64,000 nt of DNA from Tetrahymena thermophila SB210 (GCF_000189635.1 NW_002476396.1:62001-126000); one strand, 5' to 3'. Positions 37,383 through 48,994 are shown, numbered from the stretch's first letter. Numbers and translations: made by a program. The notes: a model not told the origin generated them from the letters alone.

Positions 37383-38804
37383 TTAGTTAAATATTTTTTC
37401 TTCACTATTTAAAAAGTTACAATAAAATTGATGATGAAGGTGTATCAGCAGGCTTAAGTTATGCTTTATAAAAATGCACTAATCTGTAAAAATTGATACT
37501 TGATCTTGGGTAAAAAAGTTGATTTTTTTTGTATTGTGATTTTTTAGTTATAAAATGAATTTAAAACAATAAAACTCTTTTAATTTTTTTATTACCTTTT
37601 TATTTGATTTGTATTTCTTTTTATTTTTATTATGCCTGTGGTTTTTTGTTTTATCTTTCTAAATTTAACTCATTTTTTGATTTTTAAAATTTTCGTTTTA
37701 TTATTATTAATTTACTCATTTCTTATTATTTCTTCATTTTTTCAAACTAATTAACTAATTAATTAAACATTTTTTTTTCAATATTGAAAAAGGTCTAATT
37801 AAATTGGTGTTGGTGTTGGTTTTGCTTTTGAAAATTGCACTAATCTCTCAAATTTGTCACTTTGTCTCGAGTAAATTCAATTTATTTGTTTTTGATTATG
37901 ATATTTTTCATTATAAAAATGAATTTAAAGCAATATAACTCTTTTAATTTGTTAATTAGATTTTTATTTTATTTATTTTTTATTTAAATTGTTTTTTTTC
38001 TACTATGTTTCTGAATTTAAGTCATTTTTTTTTATTATAAACTATTGCTTTATTGTTATTAATTAATTTATTTATTTCATATTATTTCTTCATTTTTTCC
38101 TTCTAACTAATAATCAAATATTTTTTTGTCAATATTTAAAAAGGTTTAATTAAATTGGTGATGAAGGCGCATTAGACTTAGGTTCTGCTTTAGCAAATTG
38201 CACTAATCTCTCAAGTTTGACACTTAAACTTGGGTAAAAAAGTTTAATGAATTTAAAACAATAAAACTCTTAATTTGTTAATTAGCTTTTTATTTGATAT
38301 ATTTTTCTTTTATTTTATTGTACTCATGTTTTTTTTTCTTCTTTCTAATTTTCTTAGTTTAATTAATTTTTTTTATTATCAATTTTTGCTTTTTTTATTA
38401 TTAATTAACTCATTTCAAATTTTTTCTATTTTTTTTTTTCCTTGTAATTAACTAATTAATCATATATTTTTTCTTCAATATTTAAAAAGTGATAATGATA
38501 TTGGTGCAATTGGTTTATCAGGGTTAGGTTTTGGTTTAGTAAATTGCACTAATCTTACTAATTTCGAAATTAATATTTAGTAATAATGCAAATTAGGTCC
38601 CTAGTGTGATATTTTTCTTTTATTTATTAATTTTAAATATAAATTTGAATTAAAAAATTTTATTATATTTAATTTTTTAAATAATTTATTTTAATATATA
38701 ATAAAAGTTAAAAGAAAATCTACAAATCTTAATTATTGAAAATCTATAGAAAATGTCATTAAAAAAAAAGATTAGTTAGCTTTAAAATATATTACTCAAG
38801 TTGA
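35133..38804 (+). CDS. Leucine-rich-repeat protein, one repeat per exon (LRR gene 2)
   Basis: Eleven exons: 35133-35171, 35229-35278, 35761-35850, 36134-36223, 36518-36607, 37040-37129, 37417-37509, 37793-37870, 38144-38233, 38490-38579, 38708-38804 (897 nt, 298 residues, TGA stop). The start MIQQIKNANKLEE matches the start of LRR gene 3 (MIQQIKYYNQLEE) almost exactly; a downstream ATG at 35152 is out of frame with the rest. Exon 2 is the cap FLNSSLQSHEILHIDLR. Eight repeat exons follow: six of 90 nt, one of 93 and one of 78, all in phase 2-2. A typical repeat reads SNKIGAKGASDLGTALANC then TNLSTLTLNL. The terminal exon encodes a basic tail with KKRLV. Repeat exons and introns resemble each other, so the array grew by duplication of exon-plus-intron units. 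No signal peptide. I infer a protein-interaction scaffold; the ligand is unknown. Confidence 0.85.
36720..36879. mobile_element. Possible small insertion in an LRR intron
   Basis: This intron is longer than its neighbours. The imperfect 14-bp direct repeat TTTATTG[T/A]ACTTGT occurs at 36720-36733 and 36866-36879 and encloses 132 bases absent from the homologous introns. The insert contains unusual GC-rich tracts (AAGGGGAATTATTGCCGG, then CCCCCGCATTTCCTCCCC). The flanking repeat could be a target-site duplication. No coding potential. Confidence 0.4.
37347..37384. repeat. CTAA microsatellite in an LRR intron
   Basis: About nine tandem CTAA units in the intron before exon 37417-37509. Sister introns carry one to three units at the same place, just upstream of the pyrimidine tract, so this is an expanded copy of a shared intron motif that may serve as branch-point sequence. 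Confidence 0.8.
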
Positions 38805-39370
38805 TAAACAAGTGGTGTAAAAAAGATGAATAAATATTAAATATTTGAATAATAGAAAATAATATATTTTATTATTTTTATTTTGTAATAAGATAATTTA
38901 ACCTAAAATATATTGCTAATTCAGGTATTAAAAAATAATATTTTAATAAATGGATTTATTTTTAATTTAAAATGAAAAAAATAAATTAAAATATTTATGA
39001 AAAAGTAAGTAAAGACACTATTCAATAAAATTCATAAATTAAATATAATATATTAATATACAGTATAAAATGCGTTCAAAATACAATATTCAATATTTTT
39101 TCTAATTTTTGTGGGTTTTATATTAACCTCCCACCCTCCCCATTAATTACTAGAATTTTTTCAACATAATACTAACTACACGTTTCTAATTCGTACGATA
39201 TTTATAAGTACGCGTTTTAGACAGAAATTTTAAGATTAAATAATGAATGTTTCACAAATGTTTTTGTTATAAAAGCAAATTTATAAATTAATATTTGATA
39301 ATTGTAATTTTATTAATTATATTTATCTTCCATTAATTAATTACTATTTAATATTTTTGAAAATAAATAA
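38805..39370. other. Intergenic region between LRR genes 2 and 3
   Basis: No gene supported. A short C-rich tract (CCTCCCACCCTCCCC) lies near 39127-39142. The right end is homologous to the region upstream of LRR gene 2. Confidence 0.5.
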
Positions 39371-42300
39371 ATGATATAATAGATAAAATATTACAACTAA
39401 TTAGAAGAAGTAATTATTATTTTTTTATGAATCAATTTTAAATTTATTTTTATTATAAAAAAAGTTTTTAAACTCTTCACTTTAATCTCATAAGGTTCTC
39501 AATATTGATTTGGAGTATATTTAATTTATGAATATAATTATTGTGAATATTTTTTATATATTCAACTTTCAATTTATTTATAAAATTATTTCTTTTATTT
39601 AAATTCTCACCTATTTCCACTCATTTTTATTTATTCAAATATTTTTAGTTATTTTAACTTTATTTTTATTTAAAAACTTTTAATATTCATTATTCATTTT
39701 TTATTGCCAGTTGCTTTTTGAATAAGAGAATTTTTATTTAAGATTAAAAATTTATTCAAATAATTATTTTCATTCTCTTTTATTTGAATGAAATTTTTCT
39801 AAAATATATTTTAAATTAAAATTTATTTATTTATTGTTTTTTAAATTTGTAACCATCAATAGGTAAGGAAACCTACCACCGTTTTTGAATATTACAAAAA
39901 AAAATTTTATTTTTAATAAAAGATAGATTTTTATTAACTACTCTAAATAAAGAGAATTCTTTGAGAAGATAATTTTTAAGCAAAATTATTTTTATTTTTT
40001 CTCTTATTCAAACAATGAAGATGGTTGATATTTTTTATTCATATTTTTCTTCTAACACTTTTAATTGATATGAATAGCTTGTCCATTTTGGATTGAGATT
40101 TTTTAAATATAAAATTGAATTAAAACAATAATACTCTTTTTAATTTAATTTATAATTTATATTAAATTTATTTTTATTCTTTAGTTTTTTTTAACTTTCT
40201 TAATTTAATTAATTCATTTTTTAATTTTCAACTTTTACTTAATTTATTTCTTATATTTTTTCTTCATTTTTTCTTTCAAACTAGCAAATTAATTATATAT
40301 TTTTCTTCAAAATATAAAAAGGTTTAAATTAATTGGCGATAAAAGTGCATCAGATTTAGGTTCTGCTTTAGCAAATTGCACTAATCTCTCAAATTTGAAA
40401 CTTTATCTTAGGTAAAAATAGTATTTTTATTTTGTATTGTGTTATTTTTATTGTATTTTAATTTATTTAATAGTTTTTTAATTGATTTATTATTTTTTAT
40501 TGTGATTTTTTTATTTCCCTATCCTTCTATATTAATTTAAATCATTTTTTATTTTCAACTTTTGCCTTTATTATTAATTAATTCTTTGTTGCTTTTAATA
40601 TCATTTCATATTTTTTCTTCATTTTTTCCTTCTAACTAGCTCATTGATTAAATATATATTTTTTTTCAAAATTTAAAAAGGAGCAATTAAATTGGTGACG
40701 AAGGTGCATCGGGCTTAGGTTCTGCTTTAGCAAATTGCACTAATCTCTCAAATTTGACACTTAATCTTTGGTAAAAACAGTTTATTTATTTGGATTGTGA
40801 TATTTTTAATTGTGAAAATGAATTTAAAACAACAAAGCTCTTTTAATTTTCTCAATTATTTTAAATCAATTTTTTTATTTTCAATTTTCATTTTATTATC
40901 AAATTATTTTTTTCTTATTATTTCATATTATTTCTTCATTTTTTCTTCTCATTAACTAATTGATTAATTATATATTTTTTGTTCAATATATAAAAAGGGA
41001 TAATAAAATAGGTGCAATTGGTGCTTCGGGCTTAGGCTTTGCATTAGTAAATTGCGCTAATCTCTCAAATTTAACACTTTTTCTTAGGCAAAAATAGTTT
41101 TTTTATTTTGGATTGTGATATTTTTATTTATAAAAATGAATTTAAATTATAAAACTCTAATTATTTGCTAGTTTTTTATTGTGCTTGGTTTTTTCTTCTT
41201 TTATCTTTCTTCATTAATTTAAACCATTTTTTTATTTTCAAATTTTGCATTTATTATCAATTATCTAATTATTTCATATTTTTTTTAGTCATTAATAATT
41301 TATTTTTTCTTCAATATATAAAAAGGTCTAATTAAATTGGTGCAATTGGTGCATCAAGCTTAGGTTCTGCATTAGCAGATTGCATTAATCTTTCATATTT
41401 GGCACTTAATCTTAGGTAATAAAAGTTTATTTGTTTTGGATTGTGATATATTTAATTATAAAAATGAATTTTAAAAAATAAAACTCTTTTAATTTATTTC
41501 ATTTATTTTTATTTTTTATTGATTGTGCTTATGGTTTTTTTTATTTGCTAATAATTTAACTCATAATTTTTTTTCAGCTTTTGCTTTTATTACAATAAAT
41601 TAATTTACTTCTTTTTATTATATAATATTTTTTCTTCTTTTTTCCTTCTAATTAAATAAAATATTTTATATTATTTCTTCAATATATACAAAGTTATAAT
41701 TAAGTTGGTGATGAAGGTGTAAAAGGATTAGGCTCTTCTTTAGCCAAATCCACTAATCTCTCAAATTTGACCCTTAATCTTATGTAAAAACTGTTTATGT
41801 CTTATGGTTTGTCATATTTTTAATTATAAAAATGAAATAAAAAATAAAACTCTTTTAATTTAATTTATCTTATATTGTATTTTTTATTTCTATTTTTATT
41901 TACTGATTTAACTCATTTTTTATTTTCAACTTTTTCTTTTATTTATTACTTTGCCTATTATATTATTTCATATTCTTTCCTTCTAATTAACTATTTAATT
42001 ATACTTTTTTTCTTCAATATTTAAAAAGCGACAATTAAATTGGTGATGAAGGAATATCAGGCTTAGGTTATGCATTAGCAAATTGCAGTAATCTCTAAAG
42101 TTTAACACTTAATCTTTGGTAAAAACAGTTTATTTGTTTTGAGTTGTAATATTTTTAATTATAAAAAAAAATTTAAAACACTAAAACTCTTTTAATTTAT
42201 TTGATTTTATTTTTATTGTGCTTATGTTTTTTTATTTCTATCTTTCTTTATTAATTTAAAATATGTTTTATTTTCAACTTTTACATTTATTATTAATTAA

Positions 42301-43348
42301 TTTTGCTTATTATTTTATTTCAAATTTTTTCTTTTAAATAGCTAATTAATTATTTATTTTATGTTCAACATATAAAAAGGGATAATTAAATTGGTGCAAT
42401 TGGTACATCAGGCTTAGGTTCTGCTTTAGCATATTACACTAATCTTTCAAATTTGTCACTTAATCTGAAGTAAAAACAGTTTATTTGTTTTGAATTGATA
42501 TTTATTTAATTATAAAAATGAATTTAAAAAACAAAACTCTTTTAATTTATATGATTTATTTTTTATTGTGCTTGTGTTTTTTATAAATCATATTTTTATT
42601 TTCAACTTTTGCTTTTCTTATCAATTATTTCATATTCTTTCTTCACTTCTTAATTATAAGTTTTTCTTCAATACTTAAAAAGCGAAAACTAAATTGATGC
42701 AATTGGTGCATCAGGCTTAGGTTTTGCATTAGCAAATTGCACTAATCTCTCAAATTTGACACTTAGTCTTAGGTAAAAACAATTTATTTGTAATTTTATT
42801 TATTTTCTTTTTATTTTTTATCGTGCTTGTGCTTTTTTTATCTTTCTTAATAATTTAACTCATATTTTTATTTTCAACTTTAATTTTCCTTCTAACTATC
42901 TAATAAATTACATACTTTTTCTTCAATATATAAAAAGTGAAAATTAAATTGGCTACGAAGGTGCATATAACTTAGGTTCTGCTTTAGCAAATTGCACTAA
43001 TCTCTCAAATTTGACACTTGATCTTGAGTAAAAACAATTTATTTGTTTTAGATTAATGATATTTTTTATATAAATTTTGAAGTAAAAACAAAAAAACTTT
43101 TTTTATTCATTTGATAATTGTTTCCTTGATTTATTTTTCTTTTTATTCTGTTAATTTTTTTTATATTTATTAATTTTAAATATAATTTTTAATTTTAAAA
43201 AATTTTATTCTATTTAATTTTTTTTAGTAATAAATATATTCTAATTCATAATAAAAGTTAAATCAATGAATTATAATAATTAAGAGTAAAAAGCAAGTGT
43301 CTTAAATTAAAAAGATTAGTTATCTTTCAAATATTTTTCAATTGGTGA
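39371..43348 (+). CDS. Leucine-rich-repeat protein, one repeat per exon (LRR gene 3)
   Basis: Twelve exons: 39371-39409, 39465-39514, 40322-40411, 40681-40770, 40998-41087, 41326-41415, 41694-41783, 42029-42118, 42380-42469, 42683-42772, 42938-43027, 43258-43348 (990 nt, 329 residues, TGA stop). Starts MIQQIKYYNQLEE, then the cap exon FLNSSLQSHKVLNIDLE. Nine repeat exons follow, all exactly 90 nt and all phase 2-2. A typical repeat reads SNQIGDEGASGLGSALANC then TNLSNLTLNL. The terminal exon ends with KRLVIFQIFFNW. Donors are GTAA except the intron after 41087, which begins GCAAAA. This is the most regular of the three LRR genes. Repeat sequences are closer to each other and to LRR gene 2 than to LRR gene 1, implying recent local expansion. 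No signal peptide or enzyme domain seen; likely a scaffold or recognition protein. Confidence 0.87.
39718..40011. mobile_element. Possible MITE-like insertion in intron 2 of LRR gene 3
   Basis: A perfect 13-bp terminal inverted repeat (TTGAATAAGAGAA at 39718-39730 and its complement at 39999-40011) bounds 294 bases. The host intron is 807 nt, against 482 nt for the matching intron of LRR gene 2. The inside holds further short palindromes, including GGTAAGGAAACCTACC near 39862. No coding potential and no obvious target-site duplication. Confidence 0.5.
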
Positions 43349-44220
43349 ACTAATGGTGAAAAAAGGAAATATATTTTTTTTATATTTCTTTTATGACATA
43401 TTCTGAATAAATCTAAAAATAAAAAATATATATTTTAGCCAAATGCCATTCAAAAATTTAGTGATTTGAGATCTCAATTTTTTTGAATGGCTGATATGTT
43501 TGAATATAATTTATATAAAAATAAATAAATAATAGAATTTAATTAATAATATTTATAATTTATTTTAATTTATATCAATCTATAAAATTAATTTTTCAAT
43601 CAAATTTTTAATATAAATTATTTTTTAATTGATGTAAAAATGTTTTATTTACTTTAAAGCCTTGATTTGAAGTCTAAATTTATAATTCTTTTGATTAAAT
43701 TGATTTATTTATATAAAAGTGTTAAAAATTCATCTCCTTAATATTATTGATATTCATTTCACTGGCTTTTTTTAATCAAAGATGATAAAAATATATATTT
43801 ATTACAAATTGCCAAACATATTATTTTATTTTTATTAATATTTTCAATAAATAAAATATCTTGCTTTGAATAATTTTTAAATTTATTATTAAAATTGTTT
43901 TATTTTTATTAGCAATCAATATATATTTTTAATAAACTCACATTAATTAATCTTATCTTAACATTATTAAAATGCTTTTTTTATCATTTTTAAATATTAA
44001 TAAAATTGATTAAATAAAAATTATTTTTAACTTAAAATTTTTAATTTTGATGAATTATTTTATTCATAATTAATATACTTATTAATATAAAATTATATAT
44101 ATAATACTTAATTATACTATGCTTTATTTTATAATATGATTCAAAGTAGAAGTTAGAAAATTAATAGCTTAAGAAGAAGATGAAGGAAGGAAGGAAAGAA
44201 GAAAGGGGGAAATGAAGATT
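43349..44220. other. Intergenic region between LRR gene 3 and the five-gene family
   Basis: No gene supported. It contains a hairpin at 43445-43491. The first tandem unit of the next cluster begins near 43817. Confidence 0.5.
43445..43491. repeat. Hairpin just downstream of LRR gene 3
   Basis: A perfect 12-bp inverted repeat (GCCATTCAAAAA at 43445-43456, TTTTTGAATGGC at 43480-43491) encloses a second perfect palindrome, TTGAGATCTCAA (43466-43477). It lies 97 bp after the stop codon of LRR gene 3. Confidence 0.7.
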
Positions 44221-45021
44221 TCAAAGAAGTTTAGACATAAAAGCCTATTAGATAATCCAACCACAAACTAATAAGATCTTTTCATCATCCTTCATAGAAG
44301 ATTCGAATGTGATATCGCCCTTTGCGTAGAAGGCATTTTATTCATTCCAAGGCATAGTACACATACTATTAGCAACATGAGAGTTGATAATTTAAGTGAT
44401 TGGAATGCCATCTCTAACTACATCAATCTTTTTGGGGAATTTGCAAGCATAGTTCAAGATAACATCAAGTCTGTTAGCGCATGAAACAACGGGTTACAAA
44501 ACCATTGGGGGTCTAGTCTAATCTGCATGCTTAACTATGAATCTTGGGGTACTTGCACAACTTCCAGAAATAAGATGTTCAACCTTACCAAGGATAACTC
44601 CTTTGTATCTAATCATAGCGGTTTTCTTGCAACACATTTCAATTTGAATGGGACAACCTTCGCTGGGTAGATTTTAGAACATGTAAGGAATTTCGGAGTG
44701 TTCATAGCATAAGCAACAGCTCTTAGGGTTAAAGCAAGCGAGTTTACATCCTTTTTCTCTGTAAATTTCGATTCTTCCAAAGCTTTAAGTTTCAACAAAT
44801 GTGGTGGATTTACCATAGCAGAGGAAGCTTTCAGTGAATTTGAGGTAAGTAGTTTCAGAAGTCCAGTTCTAAGGAACATCGAATTATACCTTTGATAATA
44901 CAGTGGCTTGTTATTAGCTTTAGATTTTTTAAAGTTTTTACTAGTATTCATAATTTGCTTGCTATTACTAGACATTTTAGAGAGGAACAACCTAATTATT
45001 TGTATCTTGCATAGGAATCAT
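44221..45021 (-). CDS. Cys-rich family protein, tentatively scramblase-like (copy 1)
   Basis: A single open frame on the minus strand, ATG at 45021 to TGA at 44221, 266 residues, no intron. The first ~50 residues are Gln-rich (MIPMQDTNNQVVPLQNVQQQ). The rest is a compact Cys-rich domain: FGRIEIYREKGCKLACFN, KSCCLCYEHSEIPYMF, EGCPIQIEMCCKKTAMIRYK, then PRFIVKHADQ, VLQPVVSCANRLDVILNYAC and KILLVCGWIIQQAFMSKLL. The order (Cys cluster, F.I..., VVSC, hydrophobic C-terminal strand) suggests the phospholipid-scramblase/LURP beta-barrel fold, but this is my judgement without an alignment. No signal peptide. In the first 130 codons a second same-strand frame is also open (44613-44990); it is only a shadow. 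A conserved G-rich element lies ~250 bp upstream. Confidence 0.8.
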
Positions 45022-46611
45022 TTCTACTTTTTATTTAAGATAAGTTTTTTTGTTTTTAAGTATTTGTGTAGTTAGTTATTTTTTTTGATTTAAATAAATT
45101 ATATTTTGGAACAAAAAAGTTATTTCGCTTATAAACGATTAGTTAATATAACTATAAATTTGAAAAGCATTTAAGAAATAAATCAATATCTCTATAAACT
45201 TAATTTGTTCAAGCAGCTTTATATCTTACTTTTTGTTTTTAGTTCTATTAAATTAAGTAAAATTAAAATTTTTGGGGGTAAGTTACAAGGAATAAATTAA
45301 TTACAGTTAATAAAAATTAGCTAGCGAGCAATTAATAAATGATAAATACTGGTCATGAGATTAACACTAATAAAAAATATGTCAAATAATTAATTAGATC
45401 TATTTATTTCTTTCTTACTTACTTTCGCTGTATTTATTTTGTAATAGTTGCTTCATTATCAAGATAAAATTATAATTTTAATATCTAAGTTAAATTAAAG
45501 AATTGAATATATTTTTATTAGATATATGATAAAACCGTAATATCATAGATTAATATTTTTCATATATAAAAAGATGCTAAATTAGTATTTTTTAATAGTG
45601 AGGTAAAATAATAAAATGATAGAAATGAAGAAATTCTTTTGTTAATAAAATAAGTGAGCAAATTTTATTTACAACTAATCGTGTTTTTTGCCATACAAAG
45701 TCAATTTATTTATAATCAGACAAAGTATAATGATAGAGCGTGGTGATGATTTTAATATATTTAGAACATTATTGATAAATGTAAAATCAAATATAATTCT
45801 AAATAACAAATATATTAGAATCTTAAGCAAGCGTTATTTGTAAATATCTATCTATTAATCTAAAAAGAATGTATGTACTACTCTCAAATGATAATTTAAT
45901 TAAAAGAACTATAACTTTATTCATATAAATACTTTAAGAAAATTGAATGCATGAATAATAATATAAAATAGAGTGGTCTTAGTAATTAATAGACAGATCG
46001 AAATATTTAATTGTTCGTTTCACTTTTTATTATTTTAAATATATTTGCTCATCCCGAAAACAGTAAAATAAGGGAAAGAGGATGAGAGGGGGAAATAATT
46101 TTAAAAATAAACCTTTTCGGAAGAGGAGAAATAATTAAAATTAATAGATCTGGGTTTTTAGGAGTCTACTCAATAGATCCTGCCCTCGCCTCCCAATCTT
46201 TAGGATATAGCATATTATTTTATTTTTATTAATATTTTCAATAAATAAATATCTTACTTTGAATAATATAAAAAATATAATTATTAAAATTGTTTTATTA
46301 AATATATTTTTAATTAAATTTATATTAATTTATCTTCTCTTAACATATTTTTGAAAAATGGATTGTTTTTTTTCTCATTTTTAAATACTAATAAAATTGA
46401 TGAAATTAAATTATTTTTAAATTAAACTTTTTATTTTGATGAATTATTTTATTCATAATTAATATACTTATTAATATAAAATTATATATAAAATACTAAA
46501 TTATAATATTATGCTTTATTTTATAATATGATTCAAAGTAGAAGTTAGAAAATTAATAGCTTAAGAGATGATGAAGGAAGGAAGGAATGAAGAAAGGGGG
46601 AAATGAAGATT
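45022..46611. other. Spacer between copies 1 and 2
   Basis: No gene. It holds the upstream region of copy 1 with a conserved G-run element (45274) and, near 46050-46200, a GC-richer block (GATGAGAGGGGGAAATAA, then CCTGCCCTCGCCTCCCAATC) repeated in the next spacer. Confidence 0.6.
45274..45283 (-). promoter_or_regulatory. Conserved upstream G/C-run element of copy 1
   Basis: GGGGGTAAGT on the plus strand (ACTTACCCCC in the gene's direction), 253 bp before the start codon. The same motif sits 245-258 bp upstream of all five family members, though the flanks of copies 4 and 5 have diverged. Confidence 0.45.
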
Positions 46612-47412
46612 TCAAAGAAGTTTAGACATAAAAGCCTATTAGATAATCCAACCACAAACTAATAAGATCTTTTCATCATCCTTCATAGAAGTTTCGAATG
46701 TGATATCGCCCTTTGCGTAGAAGGCATTTTATTCATTCCAAGGCATAGTACACATACTATTAGCAACATGAGAGTTGATAATTTAAGTGATTGGAATGCC
46801 ATCTCTAACTACATCAATCTTTTTGGGGAATTTGCAAGCATAGTTCAAGATAACATCAAGTCTGTTAGCACATGAAACAACGGGTTACAAAACCATTGGG
46901 GGTCTAGTCTAATCTGCATGCTTAACTATGAATCTTGGGGTACTTGCACAACTTCCAGAAATAAGATGTTCAACCTTACCAAGGATAACTCCTTTGTATC
47001 TAATCATAGCTGTTTTCTTGCAACACATTTCAATTTGAATGGGACAACCTTCGCTGGGTAGATTTTAGAACATGTAAGGAATTTCGGAGTGTTCATAGCA
47101 TAAACAACAGCTTTTAGGGTTAAAGCAAGCGAGTTTGCATCCTTTTTCTCTGTAAATTTCGATTCTTCCAAAGCTTTAAGTTTCAACAAATGTGGTGGAT
47201 TTACCATAGCAGAGGAAGCTTTCAGTGAATTTGAGGTAAGTAGTTTCAGAAGTCCAGTTCTAAGGAACATCGAATTATACCTTTGATAATACAGTGGCTT
47301 GTTATTAGCTTTAGATTTTTTAAAGTTTTTACTAGTATTCATAATTTGCTTGCTATTACTAGACATTTTAGAGAGGAACAACCTAATTATTTGTATCTTG
47401 CATAGGAATCAT
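46612..47412 (-). CDS. Cys-rich family protein, tentatively scramblase-like (copy 2)
   Basis: ATG at 47412 to TGA at 46612, 266 residues, no intron. It differs from copy 1 by only a handful of bases: for example GTAAAC against GCAAAC in the codons after REKG, AGAGCT against AAAGCT after CFNP, and AACCGC against AACAGC before MIRYKG. All the Cys-rich motifs of copy 1 are present. Near-identity over both gene and spacer indicates a recent tandem event or ongoing gene conversion. Function as for copy 1, and equally tentative. Confidence 0.8.
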
Positions 47413-48994
47413 TTCTACTTTTTATTTAAGATAAGTTTTTTTGTTTTTAAGTATTTGTGTAGTTAGTTATTTTTTTTGATTTAAATAGATTATATTTTGG
47501 AATAAAAAAGTTATTTCGCTTATAAACTATTACTTAATATAACCATACATTTGAAAAACAATAAATAAATCAATCAATATCTCTAAAAAGCTTAATTTGT
47601 TCAAGCTTTAAATATTACTTTCTTTTTTTAGTTTTATTAAATTAAGTAAAATTATAATTTTTGGGGGTAAATTACAAGGAATAAATTAATTACAGTTAAT
47701 AAAAATTAGCTAGCGAGCAATTAATTGATGATAAATACTGGCCATGAAATTAACACTAATAAAAAATATGCCAAATAATTAATTAGATCTATTTATTTAT
47801 TTCTTACTTACTTTCGCTGTATTTATTTTGTAATAGTTGCTTCATTATCAAGATAAAATTATAATTTTAATATCTAAGTTAAATTAAAGAATTGAATTTA
47901 TTTTTATTAGATATATAATAAAACCGTAATATCGTAGATTAATATTTTTCTAAATTAGTATTTCTTAATAGTGAGGTAAAATAATAAAATGATATAAACG
48001 AAGAAATTCTTTTGTTAATAAAATAAGTGAGCAAATTTTATTTACAACTAATCGTGTTTTTTGCCATACAAAGTCAATTTATTTATAATCAGGCAAAGTA
48101 CAATGATAGAGCGTGGTGCAAGTTTTAATATATTTAAAACATTATTGATAAATGTAAAATCAAATATTATTCTAAATAACAAATATATTAGAATCTTAAA
48201 CAAGCGTTATTTGTAAATAGCTATTAAATAATCTAAAATGAATGTATGTATTACTCTCTAATGATAATTTAATTAAAAGAACTATAACTTTATTCATATA
48301 AATACTTTAAGAAAATTGAATGCATGAATAATAATATAAAATAGAGTGGTCTTAGTAATTAATAGATAGATCGAAATATTTAATTGTTCGTTTCATTTTT
48401 TATTATTTTAAATATATTTGCTCTTCCCTAAAACAGTAAAATTAGGGAAAGAAGATGAGAGGGGGATATAATTTTAAAAATAAATCTTTTCGGAAGAGGA
48501 GCAATGATTAAAACACTCAATAGATCTGGGTTTCTAGGAGACCACTCAATAGATTCTCCCCTCCCAATCTTTAGGATATAACATATTATTTTATTTTTAT
48601 TAATATTTTCAATAAATAAATATCTTGCTTTGAATAATATAAAAAATATAATTATTAAAATTGTTTTATTTTTATTAGTAATCAATATATATTTTTAACA
48701 AACTCACATTAGTTAATCTTCTCTTTAAATTTATTAAAAATGGATTGTTTTTTTTCTCATTTTTAAATACTAATAAAATTGATGAAATTAAAATTATTTT
48801 TAACTTAAATTTTTAATTTTGATGAATTATTTTATTCATAATTAATATACTTATTAATATAAAATTATATATAAAATACTTAATTATAATATTATGCTTT
48901 ATTTTATAATATGATTCAAAGTAGAAGTTAGAAAATTAATAGCTTAAGAGAAGATGAAGGAAGGAAGGAATGAAGAAAGTGGGAAATGAAGATT
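47413..48994. other. Spacer between copies 2 and 3
   Basis: No gene. Repeats the content of the preceding spacer, with the G-run element at 47663 and the GC-richer block near 48440-48570. Confidence 0.6.
47663..47672 (-). promoter_or_regulatory. Conserved upstream G/C-run element of copy 2
   Basis: GGGGGTAAAT on the plus strand, 251 bp before the start codon of copy 2; equivalent to the element at 45274. Confidence 0.45.

Larger units (their letters stand above)
43817..46210. repeat. Tandem unit 1 of a ~2.4-kb triplication
   Basis: Direct repeat of 2394 bp carrying one gene of the Cys-rich family plus both flanks. Units begin at the shared sequence CATATTATTTTATTTTTATT. Confidence 0.85.
46211..48581. 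repeat. Tandem unit 2 of a ~2.4-kb triplication
   Basis: Direct repeat of 2371 bp, nearly identical to units 1 and 3 across the gene and highly similar in the spacers. Confidence 0.85.

Noticed and set aside
35229..43257. Regularly spaced repeats that could suggest a CRISPR array or satellite DNA
   Set aside because: The conserved parts translate to LRRs with splice signals at both ends; spacing is irregular and the organism is a eukaryote.
44613..44990. 125-residue open frame, also at 47004-47381 and 49387-49764, with shorter forms at 51890-52156 and 56221-56487
   Set aside because: These lie on the same strand as the Cys-rich family genes but in another frame, and shorten or change freely between copies, whereas the main frame is conserved end to end.
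45269..45278. TTTTTGGGGG tract as a possible flank of an M-type internal eliminated sequence (A5G5)
   Set aside because: The known flank is AAAAAGGGGG with its complement on the other side; this tract has T instead of A and no partner, and its fixed distance to the genes fits an upstream element better.
48428..48685. 85-residue minus-strand open frame in the spacer of the triplicated units
   Set aside because: Not open in the equivalent positions of the other two spacers, so not conserved.
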